In this document: positions 23,208 to 24,196 of the stretch, piece after piece
How the letters are laid out: every line of letters begins with the position of its first letter
How positions within the stretch are numbered: position 1 is the stretch's first letter
From: JBAZCO01 sp041654915
Lineage (GTDB): Bacteria > Bacillota > Clostridia > Christensenellales > DTU072
Length of the DNA stretch: 24,196 nt
Assembly (NCBI GenBank): GCA_041654915.1
Contig: JBAZCO010000014.1
Span: 1-24,196 of the forward strand
Direction of reading: 5' to 3'
Program-made: the position numbers and the translations under genes
Notes under the pieces: generated by a model
The model's input: only the letters and a program-made list of their open reading frames with translations
The model's database searches: none
What the model was told of the DNA's origin: nothing

Positions 23208-23539
23208 TTGCACCCTCAAACCCCGTTTAAATTGGGTAAAGTGCGGCGTAGCAATTTGCTTTGGATTTTGGGATGATTTTTGCTAAAAGCGTACCGCCGA
23301 AGTGTACAGGTGGTACACGAGTGGCGAAAAATTCATAAATAAAAGCATAAACTAGAATAAATTAAACTCCTGTTTGCAATTGTTAAAGGCTTGCAAGTAG
23401 CAGATTTTTTGATGAATTTTGAGGTGGATTTGAACGGAACCGCTACTAAATCCGTACAAGTTTAACTGTGAATAGGAGAGCTCTTCCAATATTTTAAGTA
23501 TAGACAGAGGTAGGGTATTATGCTATAATTTTAGTATAG
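23208..23539 (+). repeat. Long direct repeat, copy 1 (332 bases, non-coding)
   Basis: Near-identical to 23865-24196 with an offset of 657 bases. About 14 scattered substitutions and single-base indels lie in the first 205 bases; the last 127 bases (23413-23539) are identical between copies. No reading frame of 60 or more codons on either strand. It contains the inverted repeats GTACCGCC/GGTGGTAC (23291-23298 with 23309-23316) and GTGTAC/GTACAC (23302-23307 with 23313-23318), an AGAGCTCT palindrome and a promoter at its 3' end. Confidence 0.95.
23501..23529 (+). promoter_or_regulatory. Promoter at the 3' end of repeat copy 1
   Basis: TAGACA (23501-23506), 17-base spacer, TATAAT (23524-23529), one base short of the full consensus. 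It would start RNA near 23536, at the border of the repeat, reading into unique sequence. Confidence 0.65.
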
Positions 23540-23864
23540 TTTATTATGGAGTAGTGTTGCCGTCCCATTTTTTGAGTTGGGCGAAATATGGGAATGTCTT
23601 GTATACTACAAGCGGTGGTCGTTATATTCTTATATATGGGTGATGAGTAATTATGCTTGTTCTTTACTTGCCCTATTGTAATCTATATAAAAATGCGACA
23701 ACAATTATCTTGCCCAAAAAAGTATTAATGATTTATGCAACTTGTATTGCGATAGTTTAAATGAATATCATTCTTATATTAAATTGTGTCTCAAATCCTG
23801 TTTTAGTTAGATAGGGAAAGCGTACCGCCGTAGTTGTTAGAAGGACTACCGCTATATATTAAAA
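23540..23864. other. Unique spacer between the two repeats, no clear gene
   Basis: 325 bases of AT-rich sequence. The only open frame beginning with ATG near the promoter is 20 codons (23588-23650) without a good ribosome site. Hairpins are visible: CTTGTA/TACAAG with a 3-base loop near 23599-23613, and TCCCAT/ATGGGA around 23564-23593. No T-tract terminator was found. At 23818-23830 a short sequence AAGCGTACCGCCG repeats the core found inside both long repeats. Confidence 0.7.
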
Positions 23865-24196
23865 TTGCGCCCCTTAAACCCCGTTTAAAGTTGGGTAAAG
23901 TACGGCAGTAGCAATTTGCTTTGGATTTTGGGATGATTTTGCTAAAAGCGTACCGCCGAAGTGTACAGGCGGTACACGAGTGGCGAAAAATTCATAAATA
24001 AAAGCATAAGCTAGAATAAATTAAACCCTGTTTGCGATGTTATAGGCTTGCAAGTAGCAGATTTTTTGGTGAATTTTGAGGTGGATTTGAACGGAACCGC
24101 TACTAAATCCGTACAAGTTTAACTGTGAATAGGAGAGCTCTTCCAATATTTTAAGTATAGACAGAGGTAGGGTATTATGCTATAATTTTAGTATAG
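23865..24196 (+). repeat. Long direct repeat, copy 2 (at least 332 bases, reaches the window end)
   Basis: Second copy of the 23208-23539 repeat. The window ends exactly where copy 1 stops matching, so its true length cannot be told. Here the inverted repeat is GTACCGCC/GGCGGTAC (23950-23957 with 23968-23975), perfect where copy 1 has a G-T wobble. Confidence 0.95.
24158..24186 (+). promoter_or_regulatory. Promoter at the 3' end of repeat copy 2
   Basis: Identical to the copy 1 promoter: TAGACA (24158-24163), 17-base spacer, TATAAT (24181-24186), pointing out of the window. Confidence 0.65.

Noticed and set aside
23420..23470. tRNA-like T-arm on the minus strand (reverse complement contains TTCAAAT between possible stem arms)
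   Set aside because: The flanking bases do not form the T stem, and no acceptor, D or anticodon arm could be found.
23588..23650. 20-codon reading frame after the repeat promoter
   Set aside because: It has no convincing ribosome site and no second example to compare; chance is sufficient.
23208..24196. CRISPR array or integron cassette array
   Set aside because: Repeats of 332 bases with one 325-base spacer are far too long for CRISPR, and there is no integrase or attC-like core pair.

Overview
The window looks like chromosomal DNA of a low-to-moderate GC Bacillota, most likely an uncultured gut-type member of the Clostridia. The support is family-level only: a DnaD-type primosome protein next to a DnaI/DnaC-like helicase loader, a YdbC/PC4 protein, greA-lysS, a conserved yaaO-tmk-holB-ricT block, a transketolase split into two genes, strong AGGAGG-type ribosome sites and sigma-A-like promoters with 17-base spacers. 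No rRNA, tRNA, CRISPR, transposase or phage gene was seen. The species cannot be named from the sequence.

Layout. 1-211 (-) is the 5' end of an AMP-forming acyl-CoA synthetase. 321-1025 (+) is a PRC-barrel-like protein. 1194-2645 (-) is an M1 metallopeptidase lipoprotein. 2646-2996 has no gene but holds a possible small RNA unit and a strong terminator. 2997-5010 (-) is an oligo-1,6-glucosidase operon with a small membrane protein, preceded by a structured leader; 5189-5404 (-) is a PC4-like protein. 5556-7958 (-) is the dnaD-helicase loader pair, divergent from a giant coiled-coil protein (8160-11537, +) that has a Rad50/SbcC-type zinc hook exactly at its centre but appears to have lost the ATPase P-loop. 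11651-12169 (+) is a QueT-type transporter behind a structured leader. 12277-18124 (+) is a housekeeping block: greA, lysS, a decarboxylase-family gene, tmk, holB and ricT, for transcription elongation, translation, nucleotide supply and replication. 18335-18508 (+) is a 57-residue ferredoxin. 18625-21294 (+) is a solitary PglX/Eco57I-like adenine methyltransferase followed by a GNAT acetyltransferase. 21352-23096 (+) encodes the two transketolase subunits.

The last 1.1 kb (23097-24196) has no convincing coding content and is the most unusual part. A 332-base non-coding sequence occurs twice with a 657-base period. Each copy contains overlapping inverted repeats and ends in a near-consensus promoter that fires into a non-repeated segment. 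It reads like a tandem array of non-coding transcription units that continues beyond the window.

Main leads for follow-up: the terminal repeat array; the zinc-hook protein with degenerate ATPase motifs beside the helicase-loading genes; structured leaders before the glucosidase and QueT genes; and a possible small RNA at 2772-2972. All functions are read from motifs and context; no database search was possible.
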